From Malaya genurostris (taxonomy: Eukaryota > Arthropoda > Insecta > Diptera > Culicidae), in the NCBI RefSeq assembly GCF_030247185.1, contig NC_080571.1:346859879-346923878 (forward strand): DNA of 64,000 nucleotides, in the 5' to 3' direction. The position numbers and the translations under genes are program-made. The stretch's first letter is position 1. Each line of letters starts with the position of its first letter. The notes beneath the pieces were generated by a model that was not told where the DNA came from, searched no databases, and saw only the letters and a program-made list of their open reading frames with translations. This document shows, piece after piece, positions 53,801 through 64,000 of the stretch.

Positions 53801-55117
53801 TAAAAGTTCAAAAGTTAATCCCAAATATTGTCGAGACAACAATTTTGAATGGCAAATTAGAAGAAGAAAAAGTTTCCATTCCACGCATTCCATTTATGCC
53901 CACTGTTACATGCGCGACGTCTAACAGCGAGTGTTCTTGTACCGCGAACGAAATTCCCCGTCGAGACAACCACGGAAGTTAAACACACCATTCGACCTAC
54001 TCTCCTATGAACTGACAGCCGAGATGAGTAAACAGAAATAAGAGAGAAGAAGACAAAGATAGAAAAAAAGGTTCACGTTCTGTCTGGAAAAATTATTGTT
54101 TATTATTGACATATAATCGCTATTTAGAATAACTTCATAGTGGTAAGAATTAATTATACAACTGTGCAGTGAATTATATCTAAAATTAATACTATTTAGG
54201 ATTCGAAACTATAAATAGCAAAGTTAAAACTTAACCTAATCGCGTGAATTAAAACTTAAAGGTTAAGGTAAAATTTGTAAAATTGATCAATCTAATGCTA
54301 AAAAAGTAAAATTAGTTCTTTCTGAAGGTTCAAGTATCGAGTTCCAGACAGTTTCTTTGATAAATTGTTGGTCGGTAGCGAAAAGACACTGCAGTAAGTC
54401 AACTTTATTATTAAAAATGAACCCACTTTAAATTATTCTCATTCTTTTAGAAATTTGTAAATCTACCATTAAAGTTTTCACAAAGCAGAAACACCCCTTT
54501 TTCTTTATCGCCAACACCCACTGCTATGCCATTTCAATTTGAACGTCTTTATCTCATCCGTTTAACTTTTCTGTCACCGTCAATAATCTTTATTTAGAGT
54601 TTCAGATGGTAAATTGTACGCTGCCTGTTTGCGTTTCGGCAAACCATCGGTTTTATATATTTTGTCCTGTTGTCCGCGATATAAAAAGGTTTGGGTCACT
54701 ATCATAGAGCATTATGATGATATTTTTCCCCAACAATCAATAAAATTGATAAGTCGTTTTACAATCGATTGCTGATGCAGAAAACATGTGTGTTCGATTT
54801 CGGACCACGGTAAATAACTAAATTTTTACAGCAGTGCTTTTAATACGATTTGCAGCAGCTTAAAACTATTTTCATTCAAATGAAATAAACGTTAACAATA
54901 ATCTTATTAATTCACTTTTTTTCCCACTTTCATTTGCTTACTTACATTAATAGGTTTTACTTTTTCCTCTTTCTTTTCAGGTTAGTTGCAGCGGTGCGCT
55001 TTTCAATTTTATGTGATATCAAATTTCAATAAGTTCAATAAAAATTATTACATATTTGAATAAATAAATCCTCACCTACTGTTAGATCAATAATTCACCT
55101 GTTTTCACGGTAGGTGC
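53801..55117. other. gene-free stretch
   Basis: No supported gene or element, up to the left TA of the DD37E transposon. Confidence 0.4.
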
Positions 55118-55273
55118 TAAAGACTGTCCCAGAAAGTAAGGACTCAACCAAAAACCTGCTGCCATTTCGCAACGGTTCAGCTTCTGTCAATTTTTATGGC
55201 TGCGTCCTGTTGTTTACACTCTTCTCTAACCACTTGTGCAGTTGTTTATTCGTTTTCATTAGTTTCTTTCGAA

Positions 55274-56864
55274 ATGCGTGAACTTTCAGCAGAACAACGT
55301 CGAAAAATTGTGTACAAATGGTGCACAGAACGCGGACTGTCACTGAAAAAGATAGCAAAAATGGAAGGAGCGAGTGAAAAAGCCGTGCGAAATGCAATCA
55401 GGAAGGTCCTGCTCAATGTTGCAAATATTCTTCGTGTAACTAATTCATTCACGCTTCCTCGCTGTGATTATACTGCTTTCGAATATGCCAGTCTCGAACA
55501 ACGTTGAACTATTCACTGCTCGAAAGAGAGAAGGGTGCAAAAGGAATAAGCAATAATCGTAGAGAACCCGAATATACTAATACATTCTTCGCTGCATGTA
55601 TACATCGTGCATGTTCGTTTTATACATTCGTTTGTCATTCGTTCATTTATTTTATTCTTCGAGTTGGATCGAATAGCGTCACGGTGAAGATCGTTGGTTT
55701 CCATTCTTCGCGAAGCATTCTTCATCTAATAGATTCATCATATCTCGTTGGGTAGCAGCAATGGGAGAATGCTGGAATATTGTTCATTACATACACATAA
55801 GACTATGGTAATAGTGCGGGGGGAAACATCTTAATTTGCATGTTTCAAAGACAGCATGAACGATCATCGCGAATTAGGTTTGGCGATGATCGCTGTATGA
55901 ATATTTGTTCGATATTCGCGTTAAGTCATTCGGGGGTATGTCCAATGCGAATAACAACTGCAAGGAATAGATATTCGTGCGAGTAACGAAGCAGCGTCGG
56001 CTTCGTTCGCGCCCGAATATACGGACAAGTCCGAATACAAGAACGATTATCAAACAAAGGCGAACGAAAGCGAGCGATGATCATTGACATTCGTTGTATT
56101 TTTGATATTCGAGCAACATTGGTCCTGCTAACCCTCAGTTGGATAAACGTATACTGAAGGTGTTCGAGCAAAAGAAGGAGATTTCAGTTCGGTATGTGGC
56201 CAAAAAAGTGGGCACTTCGAAGTCGAATGTTCTTCGTGCTAAAGAACGTTTGTATTTTCGAACCTATAAGAAGCAGAAACAGCCAAAACGTAGTCCGAAA
56301 CAAGAAGCAACGATCAGGCCGAGGGTTCAAAAGCTGTATAATACGATTCTTGCTGGAAATTTGATCTGCACAATCATGGACGACGAAACCTACGTGAAAC
56401 TCGATTACAAATCCTTGCCGGGACCACAATATTATACGGTGCGCGAAGGGCAAGTGTTAAACCAGTCCGAGATATCGTTTGAAGTCAAAAAATTTGGTAT
56501 GAAAACTATGGTCTGGCAAGCAATTTGTAGCTGCGGTAAGATTTCGAAACCCTTCATCACCACTGCTTCAATGAACAGCGAAATTTACATCAAAGAATGT
56601 TTACAAAAACGACTTCTACCCATGATTCGAAGCCACAAGGATCCTGTTGTCTTCTGGCCAGATCTTGCTTCTTGCCACTACTCGAAATCAACGGTAGAAT
56701 GGTATACTACCAAAAATGTCACTTTCGTCCCAAAAGACATGAATCCACCAAATTGCCCACCATTTCGACCAATTGAGGTATTTTGGGCATTAACGAATTC
56801 ACATTTTACGAAACATTTCTCGGCAGCCGAAACCATTCAACAGTTCGAAAAAGATTGGAAATAG
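55274..56864 (+). pseudogene. DD37E transposase pseudogene
   Basis: The N-terminus (MRELSAEQRRKIVYKWCTERG, first helix-turn-helix) is at 55274-55402. The rest runs from 56131 to 56864: a second DNA-binding part (VRYVAKKVGTSKSNVLRAK), then the catalytic residues in IMDDETYVKLD, VFWPDLASCHYSK and PPFRPIEVFWALTN. The last acidic residue is Glu, as in the DD37E group. The two parts are split by the MITE and are also out of frame with each other; about 20 residues seem to be missing. The transposase was therefore probably already dead when the MITE arrived. A TAG stop follows at 56862. Confidence 0.9.
55414..56121. mobile_element. hAT-like MITE inside the transposase
   Basis: 708 bp, ends CAATGTTGC and GCAACATTG, perfect 8-bp duplication GTCCTGCT (55406-55413 and 56122-56129). 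The interior carries many GAATATTCG-like motifs in both orientations. Non-coding. Confidence 0.9.
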
Positions 56865-57056
56865 GAATTTAATGAGGAACGCTCACAAGAAGGTTCGCCA
56901 GATAGTCTACAAATGGCTAAGTAGCAAATGTTGAGAATAATATTATGTTGTTTTAGTCTAATATTATCAGTATATCGAATAAAATTTGAATATCTAACAC
57001 TTGTGAATTATTTACAGCGAAATCAAAGTGCGTCCATACTTTCTGGGATTTCTTTA

Positions 57057-58102
57057 GATCTACTTCGACTGGCTTTCGATAGCACAAATGGTCTAAAAAA
57101 TACACCATCGCTTGCTATAGCTGAACTCTGTTTCAACTGCGCATGCTATTTCTTATATAGTAAAATATTTTGGAAATTGTATTCAATGAATACGAATTAT
57201 AAAATTTTAAAATGCTCATAAAGGTTTCACATTTTTCAAAATCAAAGGTCGAAATGATCAGATTTGATGAAAAAACTTTCACAATTAATGTTCCACACAT
57301 TTTCGTCAAAAAAAAGGTTTCGATTCATACTAAGGTTTACAAACATATTGAGACAATAAGTTAGGAGTACTTGCAGGAGTCTTTTTGGATTAGAATCGCC
57401 AAACAAAATTTCAGGTAAATATTTGTATGTAGTTTTCTTTTTACACATTATGTAAAATATTGTACGAATAATTAACTGTAATGGATTGAACTGGTTGAAG
57501 TTGCAATTTGTTTATTTATTTGTATTTGTTATTTGTTTATTTTGTATCTAAAAAATAATATTGATTTTTGAAAATAAAAACCATTTCTTTAACATAGCAA
57601 GAGTAAAATTATATTTATTCAAATTTAATTTCAATTTTATCAATAAACTTCGAATGGCTGGCTGTATGCGGCCTCAAAGTAGATTCCTTCATGTTTCGCC
57701 CATGACTAAAATAACAGAAAGACAATTGGTGGAATAGTTAATAATATCTCAAAAAACTTACCTTCCCACGTCATGGCAGTGAAAATAATAAATTATTAAG
57801 TTTTCCAATCTGCTACTTAGCCACCGAAAAAAAAAACAATAAGATTCATTGTAACAGAAATTTCATGGAAAATTCTTTGACATGAAATCCATTAAAACAA
57901 AAAAAAAATTATACTGATAAATACAAATAGAATATCAATTATCCGGTATATGGATACTAGAAGATTTTGAATTTATTACATCAAGGTGCAATACACAGTC
58001 TTAGAAAAACAAAATTTCCCACAATAATTGTTTGTCTAAAGCTGAAATACATGAACTCTAAGTCTGCTACAGACTCTTACTTCAATGAATACTCACCAAA
58101 GT
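57057..58102. other. gene-free stretch
   Basis: No supported feature. Confidence 0.4.
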
Positions 58103-58115
58103 ACACAAGGTTTCC

Positions 58116-58890
58116 AGTTCGGGTTTACATCTCATCCAAGTCAGTCGATAAAACAAAACCGCTTACGTTCGGGACGGAAGAATCCAAGTACAGTTATTGT
58201 GTAGTGAACAATAGAACGACCTCGAAATGAATTAACCAAACGAACAAAAGCTACCGCCGACACGAAAGAATACAATTGTTGTTGACTTTGGGCAGTGCAA
58301 AATTCGACCTTCGATACGAGAACTTGAAGGTTTGCTTAAGGAGCAAATGCATTTTGACATTAAACGTGTGCATTTACTTCAATGCAATAAGACAATCAGA
58401 TGGCCACATGTCAATATTGCCAAAAAGCTGTTCACTACGGTAAGCCATGTGATAAACCGGACAAGGAGACAACTATACCAAAGGACAACGGTGCTTCTTT
58501 CACACAAACCCCAAGCAACCCCAGTACACTTGTGACAGTCACCAACAACAGGGAAGTATCCCCTTCAACGAACCCCTATAGAACAAAGTACACCAGCTGC
58601 AGTTAACAGCTTACCATCCAACCAACCAGCAACTGCAAACAATGTACAACAAGGCGCATCTACAGCAACTAGCAACGAAATTAACAACAATACCACGGCA
58701 ATGGATGACGAGACGAACCACGAACAAACTGCCCCTCAATCCTCGCAGGAGGAAAATGGAAGCTCCTCTCCCCCTAGAAAAAGGGTGACAACGAGATCCA
58801 ATTCAAAAAAAAATTATCTAAAAACTCAGCTAAATCGGCCACGTAAAGCTTGTACGCAAATAGGCCTGAATAAAATGTCTTTTAAATAGA
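58116..58890 (+). mobile_element. ORF1-only retrotransposon, copy 2 (internally deleted)
   Basis: Matches copy 1 from the leader (AGTTCGGG...CATCCAAGTCAGTCG) to the tail (CGGCCACGTAAAGCTTGTACGC, GAATAAAA). It is flanked by a diverged duplication (ACACAAGGTTTCC at 58103-58115, ACACAAGATTTACC at 58891-58904). A segment equal to 367 bp of copy 1 is missing between AATAAGAC and AATCAG. The ORF start codon is followed by a stop (ATGAATTAA), so it cannot make the protein. The knuckle CQYCQKAVHYGKPC survives. Confidence 0.8.
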
Positions 58891-58904
58891 ACACAAGATT
58901 TACC

Positions 58905-60024
58905 AATATTTCCATCGAGCACCATTGTTAATTACTGATAAATCAATTTCATAAAAAAAAACTTTGAACTTCAAAAACTACAGTTAAAATAAACGCTTTT
59001 GTTTACATTCTGTCATTGGTTTTTCGCACAAGTTATCCGACACTTACAATTAGTGAATCGTCAAGCTCATCTGATGCTGTCATGCAACATACAGACAAAA
59101 ATATTTCATAAAGTGAAGGAAACGCGCTGATAAATAATGATAAAATCATACGATCTTATTATTCCTTCAACATTGCGAATCATCAAAACTTCATTCAACT
59201 TTTGGGATAAAATTTCTTTTGTGTTCGACTGTATGAAAACTGCAAAATGAAAAATGAAAGCTTGCATGGAATGATTTTTGTATCGGAAATACCATAGAAC
59301 ACATTAATTTCGATTCAAGAAAACATACATACAATTGTAGTACAATTCCATATTTTTATGCCATTCATATAAATAGTGAAAGAGAATCCGAAGAAATGTG
59401 TATAAAACTTCTTCATTATCAAACATAAAATTATTCGAACTGTTTGTGGTATCCTGAATTATGTGATATCCACATTGAGTATGATTGGGTTAGCGTGTAG
59501 CAGTGGGTGACAGTGCGGAAGAACGGTGGCTTGCGTTTAGTCAGAGGCCGCGAACGAGTGTCTAGAATATAAGTGGATATCCGCGGAAAGGAGAATATCA
59601 CACTGTTCATAATTTATTTCTAGGAAAAAAATCATCTCAAGGATTGAAATGACAATTGCTAATATACATTCAGTCTGATTCATGACGATTAACACACAGT
59701 TCACTAACATTTCAAAAGTAACTGACAGCTATATAACATATGAATGGAAAGCACACAAAAAGAAGTGAAACTCACTGAATATTGATTATATGATCACGCA
59801 AATTGTTTTATCATTCAATAGTCGGAATCCTCAGTTATATATCGTATTGAACGAACTTTCATCCAAAATGCGGCTGGCGTTTTCTTTCAGTGATAAGCTC
59901 TCATCCAGGGTACATGGATGCGAAGTTGTCTCGTTCTGCTGTGGTGAGTTATGTCGTCTATGGGACGTATGCAACCGGTGCGTACAATGTGGAAATTACA
60001 AAGCCTGACTTTTTGGATGAAATA
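58905..60024. other. gene-free stretch
   Basis: No supported gene; random short frames only. Confidence 0.4.
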
Positions 60025-60118
60025 TCTGCTTAGCGGATTATGTTGATCCGCGAGGTGGCATTAGCAGTCAACACAATCTGCTAATGCACTGATGAGCTGA
60101 AGGCGAAACGTAAAATAA
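60025..60118 (+). ncRNA. hammerhead-ribozyme-like motif, copy 1
   Basis: The core CTGATGAG, seven bases, CGAAAC (60089-60109) fits the hammerhead consensus, with a 3-bp stem II (GCU/GGC, one G-U). Right before it a hairpin GCATTAGCAG/CTGCTAATGC (60058-60087, 10 bp) takes the place of stem I. The third helix is weak, and the base at the expected cleavage position is not a clear match, so activity is doubtful. Confidence 0.45.
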
Positions 60119-60924
60119 TCAAAACAGTCATGTGGACTTCTGCACAAATCGGTACCCACGAGGTACCAAAACCAAAATGACTGAATGAAATATCAATATT
60201 GATCAATTTTTCACCAACGTTTGATGGAAAATAGCTTACATTTTATGAATGTAGATTTTAATTCCCCAATAAAAAAGTTAGCAACACTGCTCCAATGATT
60301 TTGTATTAGATTGCGCTAAACAGAATAAACAAAACTAAATATATTCTGTTACAAAAGCAGTTTTCCGGAAAAATAAATAGTTTTACGACAACATTCCATA
60401 TCAATTGCCTTTCGCGTGTTAAAAAAAGGTTTCTATTCTGCGGGTTGATTTAAAGAAGGTACGTAGATCTTTATATCGCAATAATTTCTGCAAGAGAAAA
60501 TCCATATAGGAATGTGTTTGTTGCTAATCAAATGTGTTAGTGGAAGTAAGCTGAAACTGGAATAATTGTTCTCGAATAGTTTTAAGGAAAACGGAAGAGT
60601 TTTAGACTAAGATATTCGCTTTTCTTGATTTGCAATTTTGAGCAGAATAAACTGATTGGTTCATTTTTCAACCATATGGAAGATTTATTGATTAAAATCA
60701 GGGAAAGAAGCGTCGAAACTTTTTTTTACTCACACATTGTTGACATTACTCATACGCTTGCAAAGAGTCTTGCTCCTTAACATTACTCAAGGTGAAAAAA
60801 TGCGTTACTTCAGAACCGTATTTCATTCAAAACTCATAACTCCAATTTTCTACCCGTATATCATTTGTGAATCAAGTGATAATGGGATTGATTGTGTAAT
60901 AAATTAATGGGAATTTAAAAGGCA

Positions 60925-61145
60925 GACAATGAATTCTGATTTAGGATCTCAACCGCAGAATTCATGAACAAAACTCAAGATATGAATTTTTGATCTGGAT
61001 TCTGGAATTAAATTTTAGATCTTAATTAGAAATTAATTCCTGAATTCCGTGTAATGATTTAATTCCTAAGTTCCTGATTTCTTGAACTGGATTGCGAATT
61101 TTGCAACTGAATGTCCCAGATTTCGAATTTAGATCCATAATTTAA
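60925..61145. repeat. degenerate GAATTC/TGGATT-type repeat
   Basis: Low-complexity run of imperfect units such as GAATTCTG, GATTTAGATC and GAATTCC. Confidence 0.45.
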
Positions 61146-61171
61146 CAATGAAATAATAGAGATAACTTTAG

Positions 61172-61253
61172 TCTGCTTAGCGGTTTATGTTGAATTGCAG
61201 AGTGGCGTGGAAGTTCAATATGCACTGATGAGTCAAAGACGAAACGTAAAATA
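61172..61253 (+). ncRNA. hammerhead-ribozyme-like motif, copy 2
   Basis: Same repeat family as 60025-60118 (shared start TCTGCTTAGCGG and end GACGAAACGTAAAATA). The core is CTGATGAG, TCAAAGA, CGAAAC (61225-61245). Stem II is GUC/GAC, i.e. both strands differ from copy 1 and still pair. The stem before the core is shorter (GCGT/ATGC). Confidence 0.45.
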
Positions 61254-63110
61254 AAAAAAATACATATATCAAAAATCATTTTTAATAATGGCAAAAGAGA
61301 CTCAACAGTTGTGAACATGGGATAAATTCCGCGAAAGACTATAATTTTTTCCGTATCAAATTACCTGCGTGGGGTAGCTTTTCTAATACTTATTCAATAT
61401 ATGGATGTATAATATCGTTCGTGACAATACTACAACTAATTAATTACGCCATGGAACTGAGCAAAAATCGAACCATTCCCGCCCTACTGTGATAACCCGT
61501 AGAACCCCACAAACAAACAAACAAAGCAATCAGCTGAGTTTCTTCATCTCATGTTCCGTGTGCATTTCCGACGAAAAGACGGAAACCATAGCAAACCGTG
61601 ACACAAGCATCACTCATAATGTTTGAAACCGAAACAAAAAAAAAACGAGACGCACAGAGAAAAAAAAACGCACGCAGAACATCATCGGCCTGCTAGATGG
61701 GGTGGGATGACACACAACTCAATTTGCTGCCCCCGATGCCGTCAATGTGGCGCCAGAGTTTTTCCCATGCCTGCCGCGTGCAACCATTCGTCCGGACTGG
61801 TAAAATGTCATCATAGCTGAGAAAGAAATCCTCCCTCGAAGGGAAGAAGGAGGCAGACATTATCTGTTGATCGCAACGTACTCGGTTTCTTCACTCATTC
61901 ATTCACGAAACGAAACTGAAGTCAGACAACCCTGGGTTTGATGGAGGCGCCAGATTGAAAGTGTGTTGCGCTTCGATTAAATCTTGGCTAACTGCGACGG
62001 CGTTTATGAGCGGCAGCAGCTGTCAAAGATGGCAGCTAAATATCGTCCAGGGCACAGGTTTTGGGTAGTGAAGGTACGGAATAAACTTTAGAGCGAACCA
62101 ATAAAGTTTGTTTGATTAAATGGCAGTTTCGCTTCGGTTGTTTCGATCGTTAGTGTTTTCCCGATGCAACAAACTGGTTTTCGCATGGTGATACTTTTCC
62201 TCAAACTGAAAAGTACCGATAGAGTTTTGCACATGTGTGCACGGTGAAATATTGGCGTCTTTCATTTTATCGGATTGACATAATAACTGCGAGAAAATGT
62301 GAAAGCTTGTACAGGCGCTGCCACTGCCACTGAGGATTCCACGGATTCCACGCCGCGTCGCTGCCGAATTGAAATATTTATCATGCTCCAAATGGAACTG
62401 TCAGTCTTTCGAAACGGTGTTGTTTGATTTTCTACTAGCTCGCAACTTTGGCAGAACTTCGTTCCACCCACATGTAGCCTTTTTTTTGCTTTTAGCATGT
62501 AGCATTTGTCTTATTTGAGTTTGAGTCTGAAGCTGGGAAGTTGTTTATTGAAACTGTGTATTAATTGGCAAATGTTGCCACATTTTGTGGATCATTCTGA
62601 CATGATATGTTGGGTATGGAAGGCAATCATCTGGTTCTACCTAACACTCCAATTTCCATTGAAAAAATCTAACGAGCAGTGGCGCAACAAGGGAAGGGCA
62701 AACAAGACAATCTGCCTCGGGCCCCGCGCAGATAACGAAAAAAATATTCAAAAAATAATCTGACCAGTTGTGACACTGCCACAGTGGTTTGAATCGACTA
62801 AAACGTGAACTTAATTCTCTAGCTGCTAAACCGTTGAACCGATAAACGCAAAAAGTTTCTTATATATGAAACATTTTCGTTTTAAACCCCCTCAAATCAA
62901 TTTTTTGGACATAACTTTTTGGCATTAAAAATGCCTTACTCTTCACTATACGGGGCCGGGTGTCAATTAAAAGTTTCAAAAATAGCCGCGTAACCTTTTT
63001 GTGTCATAATTTTGAACGTTAATAACTCGGTCATTTGTTGATGGATTGTTATAATTTAACAACCAATCGATTCGGAAACTTTTAACTTAAACATGTATGA
63101 CGACGTCGTT
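61254..63110. other. gene-free stretch
   Basis: No supported gene. Short open frames in both directions lack motifs. Confidence 0.4.
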
Positions 63111-63116
63111 TCAGTA

Positions 63117-63283
63117 TTTCAATAGCATACTATTGAAAAAATGGTTGGAATCGACCTATGTTTTCATCCACCAATCCCTGCTTTACAAAATGACGTCAAC
63201 TTCTTGTTCGGCATAGGAGGCTTTGCGTCATGCATAAAAAACACCGCATCGTTCTGCGTAGTATGAAGAGAAATCTATAAATA
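63117..63283 (+). promoter_or_regulatory. palindrome, CCAAT, CRE and TATA module
   Basis: In order: near-palindrome TTTCAATAG-CATA-CTATTGAAA (63117-63138), CCAAT (63171), a perfect CRE TGACGTCA (63191-63198) and TATAAATA (63276-63283). A start site would be expected near 63307, about 100 bp before the ATG of the following gene. The same palindrome with CCAAT occurs at 19305 and 35133. Confidence 0.5.
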
Positions 63284-63408
63284 TAGGCTGCACAATATTT
63301 CTTTGCCTTCATTCTGTGTTTAGCTCTCTCCGAGTAAAGACGCATTTTTGAAAGTGTTATTGGAAAGTTTTCACGCGTTGTTCGATAGTTCGTCGGTATC
63401 CCAAGTAA

Positions 63409-64000
63409 TGGGAAAAGCGGGCTCTAGTAAAGGGCAATCCAGCTCAGGTGCTGGCAAACGTCAGCATGATCCAGATGCCGGCGGAGACGAAGCGGCTGCA
63501 ACCAAACGCCTGTTAGGCAAAAACAAGTTCGCTGGACTTGATGTTCAGGAAATTGAAAAGAAGGAGAAACTACCACCTTTCTACATACAGGGATTTCCTG
63601 CTACCCTTCGTACGGACCTCAACAGTCTGATCAGCCACGGTTTACAAGCAACAATCCGTATGTGTGCAAACGGATACAAAATCATCGTGCCATCTCGACT
63701 GCATTACAACTCAGTAGAGAACTACTTGAAGATGATGAAGCTGGAGTATTTCACCCACGACATCGCTTCCAGTAAACCTTTCAAGGTAGTTCTTCGTGGT
63801 CTACCGGATATGTTGTTGGAAGAGCTCCAGAAGGAACTGGCAGATAACAAACTGAAGCCAGTGGCAGTATATAAAATCAAACGGCATAACCAAAATGTCA
63901 AATACCGGGATCAGCTCTACCTGGTACATTTTGAACGAGGTTCTACAACGATTAGCGATTTGAAGAACACCAAAGCACTATTCCACATCATGGTAGAGTG
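63409..64000 (+). CDS. Jockey-type retrotransposon ORF1, runs off the window
   Basis: Open from ATG 63409 to the window edge (197 codons, no stop). A Gly/Ser/Ala-rich, basic start is followed by LPPFYIQGFPATLRTDL, YKIIVPSRLHYNSVENYL, and YFTHDIASSKPFKVVLRGLP, the hallmark of the PRE_C2HC region of Jockey/Juan-type gag proteins. Zinc knuckles would be expected beyond the edge. No defects are visible, so the element may be intact. It encodes the RNA-binding component of the retrotransposition complex. Confidence 0.85.

Larger units (their letters stand above)
55120..57054 (+). mobile_element. DD37E (ITmD37E-type) transposon with nested MITE
   Basis: Inverted ends with CCCAGAAAGTAWGGAC, flanked by TA (55118-55119 and 57055-57056). 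Without the nested 708-bp MITE and its duplication it is about 1.2 kb, normal for this group. It belongs to the IS630-Tc1-mariner superfamily. Confidence 0.88.

Noticed and set aside
59960..60109. Long-range hammerhead using ACGTATGCA near 59965 as the third helix
   Set aside because: Copy 2 has no equivalent, so the match may be chance.
1..64000. CRISPR arrays, bacterial operons, endogenous RNA-virus genes
   Set aside because: No regular repeat-spacer pattern, no closely packed gene sets, and no recognisable polymerase or nucleoprotein of RNA viruses.

Overview
The window looks like intergenic or heterochromatic DNA from a culicine mosquito (Aedes-type), although no single marker proves the species. 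The reasons are AT-rich sequence, very high transposon density with deep nesting, a DD37E (ITmD37E-type) element, a full-length I/Loner-like LINE, a Jockey-type ORF1, and hAT, TA-target and 3-bp-target MITEs. I see no intact, ordinary single-copy host gene. The only long intact reading frames belong to the LINE at 37.8-43.8 kb and to a retrotransposon ORF1 that runs off the right edge.

Layout. 0-9.7 kb: decayed LINE RNase H remnants on both strands and a minus-strand Ty3/gypsy gag-protease remnant. The minus-strand LINE and the gypsy remnant each carry one copy of the same hAT-type MITE with its own 8-bp target duplication. 9.75-20.15 kb: a minus-strand pseudogene of mitochondrial-type EF-Tu, cut in three by a 7.0-kb Ty3/gypsy element (9843-16883, near-identical LTRs, 6-bp target duplication) and by a 3.0-kb hAT-ended element (17048-20014, 8-bp target duplication) that carries a histone H2A copy with a TATA box and a histone 3' stem-loop. 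20.4-21.6 kb: a short retrotransposon carrying only an ORF1-type gene. 21.7-27.7 kb: a minus-strand gene for a SecA-like ATPase, interrupted by a TA-target MITE, a 5'-truncated LINE and one frameshift. 28.8-32.1 kb: a possible DNA transposon carrying a 170-codon ORF. 32-37 kb: MITEs, a large inverted repeat and a broken mariner. 37.8-43.8 kb: a full-length LINE with two ORFs and a 17-bp target duplication. 44-55 kb: mostly gene-free, with MITEs, tandem repeats and one decayed ORF of unknown function. 55.1-57.1 kb: a DD37E transposon interrupted by a hAT-like MITE. 58.1-58.9 kb: a second, deleted copy of the ORF1-only element. 60-61.3 kb: two hammerhead-ribozyme-like motifs. 63.1-64 kb: a CCAAT/TATA promoter-like region followed by a Jockey-type ORF1.

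The most interesting items are the SecA-like gene in an insect-type genome; the Ty3/gypsy element, whose gag appears to start inside the LTR and to be joined by two in-frame introns; the hAT element carrying a histone gene with its own expression signals; the ORF1-only retrotransposons that share a 3' tail with the neighbouring LINE; and the paired hammerhead-like motifs with compensatory changes. All homology calls come from motif recognition by eye; no database search was run.
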